Source: Gryganskiella cystojenkinii
Lineage: Eukaryota > Mortierellomycota > Mortierellomycetes > Mortierellales > Mortierellaceae
DNA: 64,000 nucleotides
Assembly: GCA_015852425.1 (NCBI GenBank)
Contig: JAAAIG010000012.1
Location: forward strand, 1 to 64,000
Direction: 5' to 3'
Below, in pieces: positions 23,133 through 34,598 of this stretch. The notes under the pieces are model-generated. The model was not told the origin of the DNA and ran no database searches. It was given only the letters and a program-made list of their open reading frames with translations. The stretch's first letter is position 1. Every line of letters begins with the position of its first letter. The position numbers were made by a program, and so were the translations under genes.

Positions 23133-25759
23133 ATGTGCGGAATCACTGCTTTACTTCTCGCTGATCACAACCTGATGGCCAGCGTCGAGCTTCACGAGGG
23201 TCTCGGAATGTTGCAGCATCGTGGCCAGGCAAGCTCATCCTTCCATCTTTCTAGTCATCGTGGACAGTTACATTGGATTTCGTCCAATTGCGCAGATCCC
23301 GTTTTAACTTGTTATCTCTCTTTTGTTTAAACTTTTCTTTATTAAACAGGATGCCGCTGGAATTGTCACCTGCGGAAACAAGGGTCGTCTCTACCAGATC
23401 AAGGGCAGCGGCATGGTCCGTGATGTCTTTGATCAGCCCAAGCTCGAACAGCTTGTTGGCAGTATGGGTGTTGGTCATGGTAAGATGCCTCCGCCTCCTT
23501 GCCTTTATTCTCTATCGCAGCTCTCGGGATGGGGTTTTTGTCCCCGCATTTTTTTCTTTTTTTTTTGGCTTCTGTCCTTGGGAATTATTTTCGGCTGAGG
23601 TTCAAATTTCTTCTGTGAAAAGCAGCGGTCTCAGTGGTTGGTTCGTTCGTTTTGGATGACTTGACTGACTGACACTCAGAAAAGACGATAAAGAAACCGT
23701 CGAGAAAGGGAGAGGCAACAGCTGCAACCAGAACAACAAGAACAATAACAAGAGCAACACGAACAAAAACAACAAAAAAATGCCTGGGACAAAACTGGAT
23801 GGGTTGAAGCTCTACGTTGGTGGCGTTCTCCCCCTTTTATTTTCGTTTATTTTTATCATTTTTTGGTCCTGCAGGAAACGGGTCGACAGAATTTGCCCGT
23901 GTGAACTGTGACTAATATTTTTTTTTTTTCATTGTATCTTTTCAACCAACTAGTCCGTTACCCCACTGCTGGATCTTCTTCCACGTCCGAGGCCCAGCCC
24001 TTGTATGTCAACTCCCCCTACGGAATTGTCTTTGCCCACGTAAGTTGACGCCCACCTTTTGGTGGACCTTGTGTTCTAGAAAGAAAAAAATGTAAAGGAG
24101 CATCTTCGCTTCTTTTGTGTTCACACTGCATGCAGACTCGTGGGAGAATTGAGAACGTTCGTCTAACACCTTCTTTTGTTCATCCGATTAAAAAAACCCC
24201 GCGCAATTTTTTCTGTCTTTCTGACATTCGTACGCCTATATAGAATGGCAACTTGGTCAACGCCGACGACTTGCGCGAGTTCTTGGATCAGGATGCCCAT
24301 CGTCATATCAACACGGATTCCGATTCCGAGCTTCTTCTCAACATCTTTGCCAACAACCTGCAAAAGACTGGCAAGTTCCGTATCAATGAGGAGGATATCT
24401 TTACTGCCATCAAGGGTATCTATGACTCTTGCCATGGTGGTTATGCCTGTGTTGCCATGATTGCTGGTAAGAGGAAAGCTTCTTTCGGCTGTACAACTAT
24501 TACTGCTGCAAGGATTTGAAACATAATCTAATGGGCGCTACTTTCTTTGATTTGTAGGATTCGGAATCATCGGTTTCCGCGACCCTCACGGTATCCGTCC
24601 CATTGGGTTTGCCAAGCGTCAGTCCCCCAAGGGTACGGATTACATGTTTGCGTCCGAGAGCGTTGTCTGTGACGGATGCAGTTTCAACGATTTCGAGGAT
24701 CTCAAGCCCGGTGAGGCCGTCATTGTGAACAAGAACGGAACTGTCACTCGTCGTGAGTTGGTCCCCAACGCCAGCTTCTCCCCCTGCATCTTTGAGTACG
24801 TTTACTTTTCCCGTCCTGATTCCATCATTGATGGTATCTCGGTCTACAAGTGCCGTTTGGCTATGGGTGAGGCCCTTGCCGATCAGGTCTTGAAGAAACT
24901 CGGTCCCAACCACGATGTCGATGTTATCATTCCTGTAAGTTGAACAACAAGTGCAAATGACTGGCACTGCTCAATGCCGAGATTTTTTTTAAGTTACTGG
25001 ACTAAACCTGCGAATCTTTGATACTTCTCTTTTAGGTTCCTGATACGAGTCGTGTCGCTGCTTTGCAGACTGCTTACAAGCTCGATATCTTGTACCGCGA
25101 GGGCTTCATCAAGAATCGTTACATTGGACGTACCTTCATCATGCCCGGTCAGGCCATGCGTAAGAAGACTGTCCGTCGCAAGTTCAACGCCATGTCCCTT
25201 GAGTTTGCTGGCAAGAACGTGTTGATTGTCGACGATTCGATTGTTCGTGGCACGACCTCGAAGGAGATTGTTCAAATGGCCCGTGATGCTGGTGCCAAGA
25301 AGGTTTACCTTGCATCTTGTGCCCCCGCTATCCGATACCCCAATGTCTATGGCATTGACATGCCCTCACCCCATGAGCTTGTTGCATACAACAAGTCCGA
25401 GGATGATATTGCTGTCGCCCTTGGTGCCGATAAGGTCATCTTCCAGGTAAATATATGCGACTCTTGTTGTTGCGCTCATCATTGGTCGCTGCCCAGCAAC
25501 ATTCTACTTATACGTTTAATCTTTGTTTTCTGTATGATAGAACCTCGAGGGGTTGATGGCTTCCTGCCAAAAGTTCAACCCCAGCATCACAAAGTGGGAT
25601 GCTTCAGTCTTTGATGGCAAATATGTCACTGGCAAGGTTGATGCCGCGTATTTGAAGCACTTGGAAGATCTCCGTGGGGATAGCACGAAGGGTAAACTGG
25701 ATGCCATGCAGAGCCCCGAGACTCTTGGACTCTACAACTTCAACTTGCAGTTGAAGTAA
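23133..25759 (+). CDS. ADE4: Amidophosphoribosyltransferase (first step of de novo purine synthesis)
   Basis: Seven exons, 23133-23228, 23350-23479, 23954-24039, 24244-24466, 24558-24934, 25036-25446 and 25541-25759, give 513 residues. Met-Cys-Gly at the start supplies the Ntn glutamine-amidotransferase nucleophile Cys2, with no propeptide. Also visible are MLQHRGQ|DAAG across the first intron, GHVRYPTAG, the oxyanion region [21 protein letters not shown], and the PRPP-binding loop [17 protein letters not shown]. The enzyme makes 5-phosphoribosylamine from PRPP and glutamine in the cytosol. Intron 1 starts with GC (CAG|GCAAGC) and ends AAACAG. The conserved HRGQDAAG leaves little doubt about this non-canonical site. 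The intron before exon 3 is the longest (474 bp). Confidence 0.96.
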
Positions 25760-26170
25760 TTATTATTGCATCACTTTTAGTGTTGTCCTTGTGCCCCTCA
25801 AGAGTACTTCCACCCTTCATCTTTGTCTATATCGTTATTTAATTCTCTGCTAGAACTCATTCTTTAAATCTCAAACACTCTCCCATCTTCCGATTCTACA
25901 GATGTTATGCACATTTTCTACACTTCTTCGCCCATATCCACATTTCTTTCTCTTCTTTTTCATTTTTTTTTTCTTCTTTTTCTTAACTTTGCATTTCATC
26001 CATAGATCCCTTCTCAAAAATCATTAAAAACACCTGTATAATATCCATGTTGGTCCCACGGAGGTTGTTGAACACGGTTTTTTTTGTCTGCTGCAAAAGA
26101 TGTTATTGTACAATTTTTTTTTTTCTCAAAGTTGAGTCTTTGACTAGGTTTGTGCTTTTTCTCGCTTCCT
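25760..26170. other. Convergent intergenic region ADE4 / CWF18
   Basis: About 0.4 kb between two converging genes. T-rich on the plus strand, with several T8-T10 runs. No coding signal. Confidence 0.45.
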
Positions 26171-27163
26171 TTATGCCATACTAAGCTCGCCAGGTCGCTC
26201 CTTCCGGATGAGTTCGATGATGGCTGCCCTTGTCTTCTTTTCGAGTTTGGCGAGTTTTGGTTCGATATCCCGCTTCAGATCCCAGTTGGGCTTTTTGGGT
26301 GCAAGTGCAAAAATGTCCTAAGGTAGTAGGAAACCAATCCCCCGGAATTGACGAGATAGGGCGTGAGAGGTTAATAGGAAGATCGAACACGTGCAATTAA
26401 TGGTGAATGATGGCACGAGTGGGGTCACACTAAAGCCGTAGGAAAGGGGGTACTTACGACATCTTTGGCACGCTTCTCTTCTTCTTCTTGGAGGGTCCTT
26501 TCGACCACACCCTCCATCTTTTTTTCGACCGTGTCGCCGAGATCGGCAAGAGTTGTGATCTGAGAATCCTCGGCCTTCAAATCTGCGTTGAGAGGGGTAT
26601 AGTTTCGGAAGGAAAGGCTAACGGAGCGGATTAAAAAATGAAAAAAAAGAAAGAAGGGATGAGTATAAACTTGGGGTGGTCTTTGTAGAAGATGAAGAGG
26701 AGTAAAACTTGATGATCCATATGGAGTTTCCGGTATGTGGGGAGCGAGACGGTTTTCCCTGTATCCAGAATGACTTTGTTGGGTCCTCCGACCACGGATC
26801 CCGATCCTGATGCTGTGCCAGTTTTCGAAAATATTAGACAGAAGGGTCTAACAAGGCTCTTGTGGGTTATTTGTTCCGTTCGGTCGAGAGCCACCATCTC
26901 AAACTGATCGCCCGCCTTCATTATCTAGAAGAATATCCCAGCTAGGCTTTATCCTAAGCCGAGGGGAGGCAGAACAAGCCTATCACTGTCCTGTGTTGTC
27001 CTGGGGTTCTTTTTTACTTGCTCCTTATCCATCCATCCAATGTGGTCAGTGTTTTTCCACGCCAGTACCTGACATCCTTCTGGTCTCCATTGGTGCTTGA
27101 CTCGGCCTTTCTCTTCTTGAGTGCTTCGAGTCTCTCCTTGCGCTTCTTGCTTGCTTCGTCCAT
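26171..27163 (-). CDS. CCDC12/Cwf18-type spliceosome component
   Basis: Three exons on the minus strand, 27163-27069, 26617-26458 and 26317-26171, join in frame to 133 residues. The Lys/Arg-rich coil KKRKERLEALKKRKAE opens the protein. Exon 2 begins LSFRNYTPLNADLK, the most conserved block of the family, followed by an acidic coil. The end is LAPKKPNWDLKRDIEPKLAK and RAAIIELIRKE. Human CCDC12 and S. pombe Cwf18 belong to the Prp19/Cdc5-associated spliceosome; that role is inferred from the family. Intron 1 (26618-27068) is long and contains an uninterrupted 96-codon frame on the same strand (26631-26921), discussed in the findings. The gene starts 262 bp from the divergent MAK5 ATG. Confidence 0.9.
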
Positions 27164-27425
27164 GGTGGTATTAATGTGATGAGCTGATGGACCATCTCTC
27201 AACCGCATCGCCCTCCCTCTTTTGGGAGGTGTGCGAGAGGGTGTGTGCCAACAAAGCAGTCACGGAGGCCAGAACAAGCCACCGTTTCTCTGTTGTCTCT
27301 GTGCCTTTGATTTTTTTTTTTTTTTTAGACAGGGTAAAGCCTTTGTCGTGTTGGGACCACATTACTCCTTTCACTTTGTTCATTCATCCATTCGCTTTTC
27401 CATCCCTTTCGCCTCTCCATCACAA
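27164..27425. promoter_or_regulatory. Compact divergent promoter, CWF18 / MAK5
   Basis: Only 262 bp separate the two outward-facing start codons, so both RNA-processing genes must share this region for 5' UTRs and core promoters. It contains a poly(T) run at about 27311-27325. No TATA element is evident. Confidence 0.6.
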
Positions 27426-30400
27426 ATGTCCTGGATCGTGACAGACAGTCCCGCTCCCGCTGCCGCGAAGCGGTCGAATACCAAGAGGAAAAAGGGTGCT
27501 TCCTCCTCAACTGGCACCCCCGACCTTCACACCGAGACCACCGAGTCGACCGTCGTTTCCGCCTCCTCCGAGGGCAACAAAGCTAACAAGGACGAGGAAA
27601 CAAAAGAACTCTCGAAATCACAACGTAAACGCGCTCGTCATCAACAGGGTCACCCCTCCAACATGTCCGAGGAAGAAAAGAACTGGGCCCAGATCTCGCT
27701 CATGAACGTCCCTGCTATGCCCTCTTCTCCAGACCTCGCTCCTTTCACGGGCAAGAAGCACAAGACTAACGCCAACACTGCCGCTACCAGGAATGCCAAC
27801 TCACAAAAGCAAGGAACAGCCAATTCGGCAAAGAACAGCCAAAAGAACAACAACAAGAGCAAGAAAGGTGGCAAGAAGACCGACAAGGGCGAAATCGTCG
27901 TTGCCGATTATAATCATATCGATGACTGGGGCTGGACACCCGTTCAGACAGATGGCATACTCATGGACGATATGGATGGGTTCCTGTGTCTCGAAGAACT
28001 GGATGATGTCGAGGTCGCCTATGAGGGTACCGAGGAAACTGGAAGGACCGTTATCTTCAAGGTACGATATGCTTTTTCTTTTTTTTAAACCCTGCCCCCT
28101 CCCTCGATCTGAATCTCTTCATCATTAACCGACTCGTCACCTCTTTTTTTTCTGGTTGTTATAGCACGACTCCAAAGCCGCTGCGAAGAAGAAGGGCAAG
28201 AACACCAAGCACTCGGAACCCCTGCCTGTGGACGACGACGAGGTTTATTACGATATTGACACCTTTGACGAGGATGTCTTGATCCAGCAACAAGAAAGCG
28301 AGCAACAAGAGAACGGCGAAAAGTCAGGAAAGAAGGCTCAAGATACCATCATGAGCGAACCCGAAGCGATCGAAGATATGGGCATGGATGTCGACGAGAA
28401 GGAGGAAGAAAAGACCGAGACCAAAAAGCAACAACCCGTCAAGGAGCAAAAGAAGAAGGAAAAGAAGGAGCAGCCCAAGAAGGAGCAACCCAAGAAGGAG
28501 TTGACCAAGGCATCAGAGGCCAAGTCCGAGGAAAAGTCTAACGACGGTGAGGAGGCCGAGACCGAGACTAAGGAACCCAAGGAAAAGAAGCTGTCCAAGA
28601 AGGAGAAACAGGCTTTGAAGGCTGCCGAGTACAAGGCTAAGCGGGAGGCGATCAAGGCTGAAAAGACTGCATTGAAGTCGCAGGAAGAGCCCAAGATCGT
28701 CTATAACCCCATGGACGGAGTTGACGCTGGTAAGTAACTCTGCCTGGGATTCTGTTGCTGTTGATTTAGACCACTTCTGTTGCGATCAGTTGAAATTAAC
28801 GCGTCCACTCTGCTTACTTCTTTGGAATAGACTTTGATATCTCGGCTTGGAAGGAGTACAAGTTCTCACCCATGATCGAGAATGGACTCAAGAAGGCCAA
28901 GTTCACAAAGCCTTCGCCTATTCAGGAGCAAGCGCTTCCCTTGGGTCTCGCCGGTCGTGATGTTGTAGGTGTTGCCGAGACCGGTTCCGGAAAGACCTTG
29001 GCGTTCGGTTTGCCCATCGTCGAGTGTCTTGCCAGGCAGGCCATCATGGCTGCCGAAAGCCATTCCCCGCTGTCAGAATCCCTAACTGCTCTGATCTTGA
29101 CCCCAACTCGTGAACTGGCCATCCAGGTCAAGGATCATTTGGTAGCCTTCACCCAGTTCACAGGACACCACGTCGTCCCCATCGTCGGAGGCATGTCGAT
29201 TCAGAAACAAACCCGTCAGATGGACAGGAACCCGGCCATTGTTGTCGCTACGCCTGGTCGTCTCTGGGAATTGATCTCGACTAACCCCACATATTCGGAG
29301 AGACTGGTCCATACCCGATTCTTGGTTCTGGATGAGGCCGATCGTATGTTGGAATCAGGTCATTTCCAGGAATTGAGCAACATCTTGAAACTCTTGGAGC
29401 GTAAGCGTGAGAAGACCAGTGATTGGGAGCAGCACGTTAAAGATGCAGCAACGAAAGAGATTGGCGACGGTATTGTTGATGCAGAGGAGATGAAGAAGAA
29501 ACATCAGGCAACACTTGCTGTCGCATCGATTGCTAGGACGGATTACGAATGGAACCGTCAGACCTTCATCTTTACTGCGACCCTCAGCAAAGAATTGTCT
29601 CTGAACTTGTCCAAGAAACGGAACCGAGCCAAGGCCAACGATGACCAGAACGCCGAGGGAACCATGGAAGATCTGATGGCACGACTCGAGTTCCACGATG
29701 AAACACCCGCCTTTGTCAAGATTCTTTCAGACAAGATTGTGGCCGCGACTCTTTTGGAAGGCAAAATTGATTGTCTGACGACGGAAAAGGATCTTTACCT
29801 TTACTATTTCGCGATGAAGTACCCCGGCCGCACGCTGGTCTTTGTGAACTCGATCGATGCGATTCGTCACTTGGTCCCAATGATGCAACTCCTTGGTATC
29901 GATGCTTTGGGCATGCATGCTCAGATGCAGCAACGTCAACGTCTCAAGAACCTGGATCGATTCAAGTCCAACCCAAGAGCGTTCATGATCGCTTCGGACG
30001 TTGCTGCCAGAGGATTGGATATCCCGTTGGTGGATCATGTCATTCACTATCAAGTCCCTCGATCCGGTGATATTTATGTCCATCGTTCCGGTCGTACGGC
30101 TCGTGCTCAGAACGAGGGTATCTCTCTGCTGATCTGTGGCCCTGAGGAAGTTCCATTGTACAAGAAGATCTGCGTGACGCTCAAGAAAGACAAGGGTATC
30201 CCCGAGTTCCCTGTTGATCGTGGAGTGATCAACGAGATGAAGAAACGCGTTGCCTTGGCCAAGAAGATTGACGAGCAAGAACATCGTGTCCAGAAGGTAA
30301 GGCAGTGTTTGTTTATCACAGTGGCATTAGCTATGATGCTAAGGAAATGCTTTTAACATGTCGTCTTTTTTTTATTTGTCTTCTTTGACTCGATAGTCTG

Positions 30401-30849
30401 CCCATCAAGATGACTGGATGTTGAAATCTGCCGAGGCCATGGACATCATCTTGGACGAGGACATCCTTAACTCTGCAGGAAAATCCAAGGACAAACATGA
30501 CGATGATACCTCGGCCATGACTGGTCGCAAGAACAAGATCAAGGGTATGCGTGCAGAACTCAAGGCCATGTTACAGAAGAGGATGATGCCGCAGGGTGCG
30601 TCTGCGAAATATATTACCTCGGGTGTGATGCGTGATCTTGCCGATCGCTTGAGGGACAGTGCGAACCACAACCCAATGATGCCCGCTCATTTGAAGTCGA
30701 CGGCATTGGAGGATATCAAGAGTCATAAAGAAAAGCAAAAGTCTTCAAACAAAAAGGCTGCTGCTGCAAAGATGGCGGCGACGATCTCGGCCGGGGGCTC
30801 TGCTGCTGCCGCTGCCGCTGAGGACAGTGACGATGATGACTCGGAGTAG
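27426..30849 (+). CDS. MAK5: ATP-dependent DEAD-box RNA helicase, Mak5/DDX24 type
   Basis: Four exons, 27426-28061, 28165-28729, 28831-30296 and 30397-30849, join in frame to 1039 residues. The first ~400 residues are basic and acidic low-complexity sequence around the Mak5/DDX24 N-terminal block (IDDWGWTPVQTD, DMDGFLCLEELDDVEV). Helicase motifs follow in order: Q motif FTKPSPIQEQALPLGLAGRD, I AETGSGKT, Ia PTRELAIQV, Ib TPGRLWEL, II DEAD, III TAT, then FVNS, SDVAARGLD, and VI HRSGRTARA. Motif III is TAT instead of the common SAT. Mak5 acts in the nucleolus on 60S subunit assembly; role inferred from the family. The C-terminus ends in an Ala-rich and acidic stretch. It is somewhat longer than yeast Mak5 because of the charged N-terminal repeats. 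Confidence 0.94.
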
Positions 30850-33800
30850 ATGTCGGTTGACCAAAATCCCTACTCGTACGCAATTATTATTATTTAGAGC
30901 ATAATAACCCCAACACTCCTGTCCCATTTTGCATATTTCTCCCACACATCTACATCTTTCTCTCGCACATCTGCATCTTTAGTCCGCAAGACGTTAAAAA
31001 ATAGCATTGTAAAACATCTCGGTTACTGCGTGTTGTTGGCTATGAAATGAAATTGTAATGATTGGTGTAGAATCATCCAGGCTTGCGGATGAAAATAATA
31101 TGTCCAGCAGGACAGTGGGGGGCGCCCAATGCATTTCGCCGTGAACCACATGCATGGTGTTCAAGGAAAAAGGAAAGAAGTGGACGACACAGAAGCGTCA
31201 GTCTGAGCCTTGGACCCATGCGACTCAATTAGCGCGACAGGGGGCTATGATTTTTGGTTCCTACGGGTCACACAAAAAAGAGAGATTGATTCAGTTGACT
31301 GACCGACACGTCAGAATGGGTGTGTGCGGGGGATGCGGCGAGACGAGGCAGCAAATTATTCCACCTAGGACAAACATGTGGTTAGATCGTTCTTTTGATA
31401 TGGTGTGGGGTACATGCTTATTCATTTGTTGTCAACGACTCACGTTGAAGGATGACTCTGTTTTCACTCCCTCCTTCCCCCTTTTTTACACCATTTTGAA
31501 GATCCAATGCATCATTTCTTGCATATTCTGTCCCATGCCCACTATTCGTCGCGATCAGAGAGAAGAGGGCAGAAAGGGGAGAGAAATTGGAAAGGAGAGA
31601 CAAAGAAAACGCATCGAAAAAAAGACGGCTCATGCCGTGTCCAGTAGAGACAGTGAGGGTAATTGCACGTTTAGGGAAATATTGTTGGGGTAGGAGGAAC
31701 GTTTGGGGGGCATAAGCGGGTAGAGAGAAAGGAGAGAGGACGTAGGGATGAAAGGATTATCTTTTTTTTTTGTGACAACTATCCTCACCGTTTTGCTTCG
31801 AAGGCAAGAAAAAATATCGTCGTCTGAAGAAGGATTCGGGGACATGCGGTACCATCTTCTGGGTCAGCTTTTTTTTTTTTTTTTTTGAGGGCGTCTTTGG
31901 TCATTTTTGTCGCTTTGACTCGGAGTAGTCCATCGGAATGACAAGAAGTGATTACCGATTCAATACAGTGTGAATGAGAGATGAGAGGGAGACGGCGATT
32001 GTGGATATTCGAGTCGGGTCCTCCAATGAGCCTTTTTTGTCAAGAGACCCATTCTTGAACAGCTCTCCCCTCTTTTTCTTTTTCTTTTTCTTGATCTCGG
32101 ATACTGCAGTCTAAGAACAATTCGATGAAGGGCTTTTTAAAGGTGGCCAATAAATGAAAAGAGAAGTCTATGCATTCAAAATCGACTGCAAAATCTTAGA
32201 GAAGGAAATAGAGGTTAGAGGGAGATGAAGCCATTTTGAACGCAATACCATGGCAAACTGTCTTTTTTTCCGGCGACGATCTTGTGGGTATTAGGTTTTT
32301 TGAGTTTTGGCGCTGATGGCGTTTTGGATTTAAGTTTCTGATCTCCCTTCAACACTAGAAGGAAGAAAAGAAGAAAAAAAGGAAAATTCGGTTGGGACAT
32401 CTACGATAGCGAATGAACAAAAGACAAGGAACTGGTAGGGAGAGAGAGGCGTCGCTGAGTATACAAGTCGAAATGGACATTAAAAGGTACTTTTTTGCCA
32501 CTTTCGGTTTATATCACCTCTCTCGACTTTTTTTTTTTTTTTTTTTGGGCACTGACCATTTTGAACTGCAGTCAGTTTCTGATGCAAAGACAAGGTCGCA
32601 ATTTCATTTGAGTATGTAGTTTATGTCCTTCCCTGCGTTCGAGCCCACAATCTGGACCCTTGCTCAGATTCTTTATTCTCCCCGTTGGGCTCTTTGACCG
32701 GGGTTTTTTCTGCCTACTTGAGCGTTGTCGGATGCGAAAGATTAAATTGCGCGTGCGTTCTTTTCCGAAATTTTCGCCCTCGAACTCGGGGACGAGGGAA
32801 TGGCAGTAGAACAATAACGGACCAAAGCAGAGTGAGAAACTAAAGAGAGGGGAGGAGAGAAGGCAGAGGGAAAGTAGAGACTAGTCTAATGGAAACAGCT
32901 GATTGGATCGCTTTTTGCCTTCGCATCGGTGGAGACACCCGATCTAGGTCTACCTCTCCTGTTGGAGAAAACTAAAGAGTAGAGACGGATCAGAGAAACG
33001 GGCTTTTTGGGGGGTTCCAGGAAAACGGTAACGAATGCACGATGCTCTATGAAAGATCTCAGAGATGAAAAAGATAACCATTTCTGCGATATTGTGCAGA
33101 GCTTCACTTAACATATGGAAAAAAGAAAAGAAAAGGCGGTTCCGAACAATAAGTACCATGGAAAAAGTCAAACAATGAAAAACGACGACTTGTGAACTTT
33201 CACAAGGAAGGAGAAGGATGAGAGATCTCTTCTTGTGGATTACTAAATCAGGCAGTTTTGTCTCGATGTACCGTCCTGTTTGACACTTTTGGGCCAGTTG
33301 GGATCTACGGACAAAGTCGTGTACGTTCAAGGAAAAAAACAAAAAAAAACCTCGTCATCGGGCGCATCCGTCATCGGAGGAGGCGAAGAGGCCGGATGGT
33401 GCGGGCTAGGTTTTTCAGAGCATGACTTTGAACTTTTGCATACTCGAAATACGCAGTTAATGAGGGAGAGATTGAGAAGGAACCAACTTGTCTCCAGAGG
33501 AACCAGTTGAAACGAAATGGATGACTGAACAATAAAAATAGTACAGCCGGACTAACTGCCTGAAAGTTGCCAAACCACACCCACCGTCTTGAACGTCGGT
33601 TTGCAAAAAAAAGTGGTTGGGGTGAAGGTGAGGATCCTTTGATTGGTCGCCGGAAACGAATTCAAGGGACTGACGAGAAAGAAAGTAGAGGTGTTAAGAG
33701 TTTCAATGAATGAGCAAATGTTGCCCAAATGGGCAAGAAATCAAAGACGCGTACTAGAAACACGTAATGCACAACCTCTTGAGTTCAACTTCTTGCAAGT

Positions 33801-34598
33801 CATTCATGGATGATGAAGACATGGACATCCGTTGCACTCGCCAAGTCTCTCCTTTCGCAGTCTAGTGAAACGATAGCGGCCCGCTATATATAAAAGGGTT
33901 CAATGTGATCGAGTATGGTCGAGATCTTTTACTTTTGTTGACACAACCACAACGAAACCTCACCTTCATCGCTTTTGACACCTTTGGGCGAAAAAAGAAA
34001 AAAAATCTAAAGACTCTGTTCAACCTTTTCCCAACCCCGCATACTCGTCAGTGTTCACTAGTCTTCACCCTTTCTCGCTTTCCCTTTCTCTTTCTCGCTT
34101 TCCCTTTCTCTTTTCCGCTTTTGCTGTCGCGTACTTGACTTCTCTTTGCGTGCCGCATCCTCATTGGTGTCTCCCATACCTCTTTCTTCGACTGTCTCCT
34201 TATTGTTCATCCGACTCCATCCGAACTAGAGCTCGATAAAAAAGCGACCGCGATTATTTTATTTTTACTTTCTCACGCACCCTCTTTACTTTTTTTTGTT
34301 TACATTGTCATACTTGTCCCTTGAGTCCACGTCTTTCCCTCGCTGTTTTTATTTGGCTTTTATTTTGTTGATGCTCATATAAAACTCTCCTCGGCCTTGC
34401 ATTGTTTGTTTTGCCTCGACTCTCTTTCTCCACACCTCCTTTCTTTCACCTTCTGCCCCTCTCTCTTTTTTTTTTTTTTTTTTTTTTTTTTTGGTCCTTC
34501 CCTTCTTTTTTTAATTTTTTTTTTTCGTCTTTTTCTCGTCTTCTCGCACCACCCCAAACAAAAAAAAACATAGCATTACTCATACATATACCAGAGCC
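30850..34598. other. Large gene-poor region (3.7 kb) upstream of the F-box gene
   Basis: No gene could be supported on either strand. The open frame at 31154-31693 has no recognisable protein features. Long poly(T) tracts occur near 31868-31886, 32528-32547 and 34468-34492. The last ~550 bp before the F-box ATG is strongly pyrimidine-rich on the plus strand and is probably 5' UTR. A TATA box lies at 33885 (separate entry). The region may hold a non-coding transcript, but nothing in the sequence shows it. Confidence 0.4.
33885..33897 (+). promoter_or_regulatory. TATA box, candidate promoter of the F-box gene
   Basis: TATATATAAAAGG is a near-ideal TATA element, preceded by GC-rich GCGGCCCGC and followed 30-40 bp on by CACAACCACAA-like sequence. 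It points toward the F-box ATG 700 bp downstream, implying a long CT-rich leader or a leader intron. Confidence 0.55.

Noticed and set aside
31154..31693. 179-codon plus-strand frame in the large gap
   Set aside because: Composition is irregular, no domain, no splice partners and no plausible upstream promoter.
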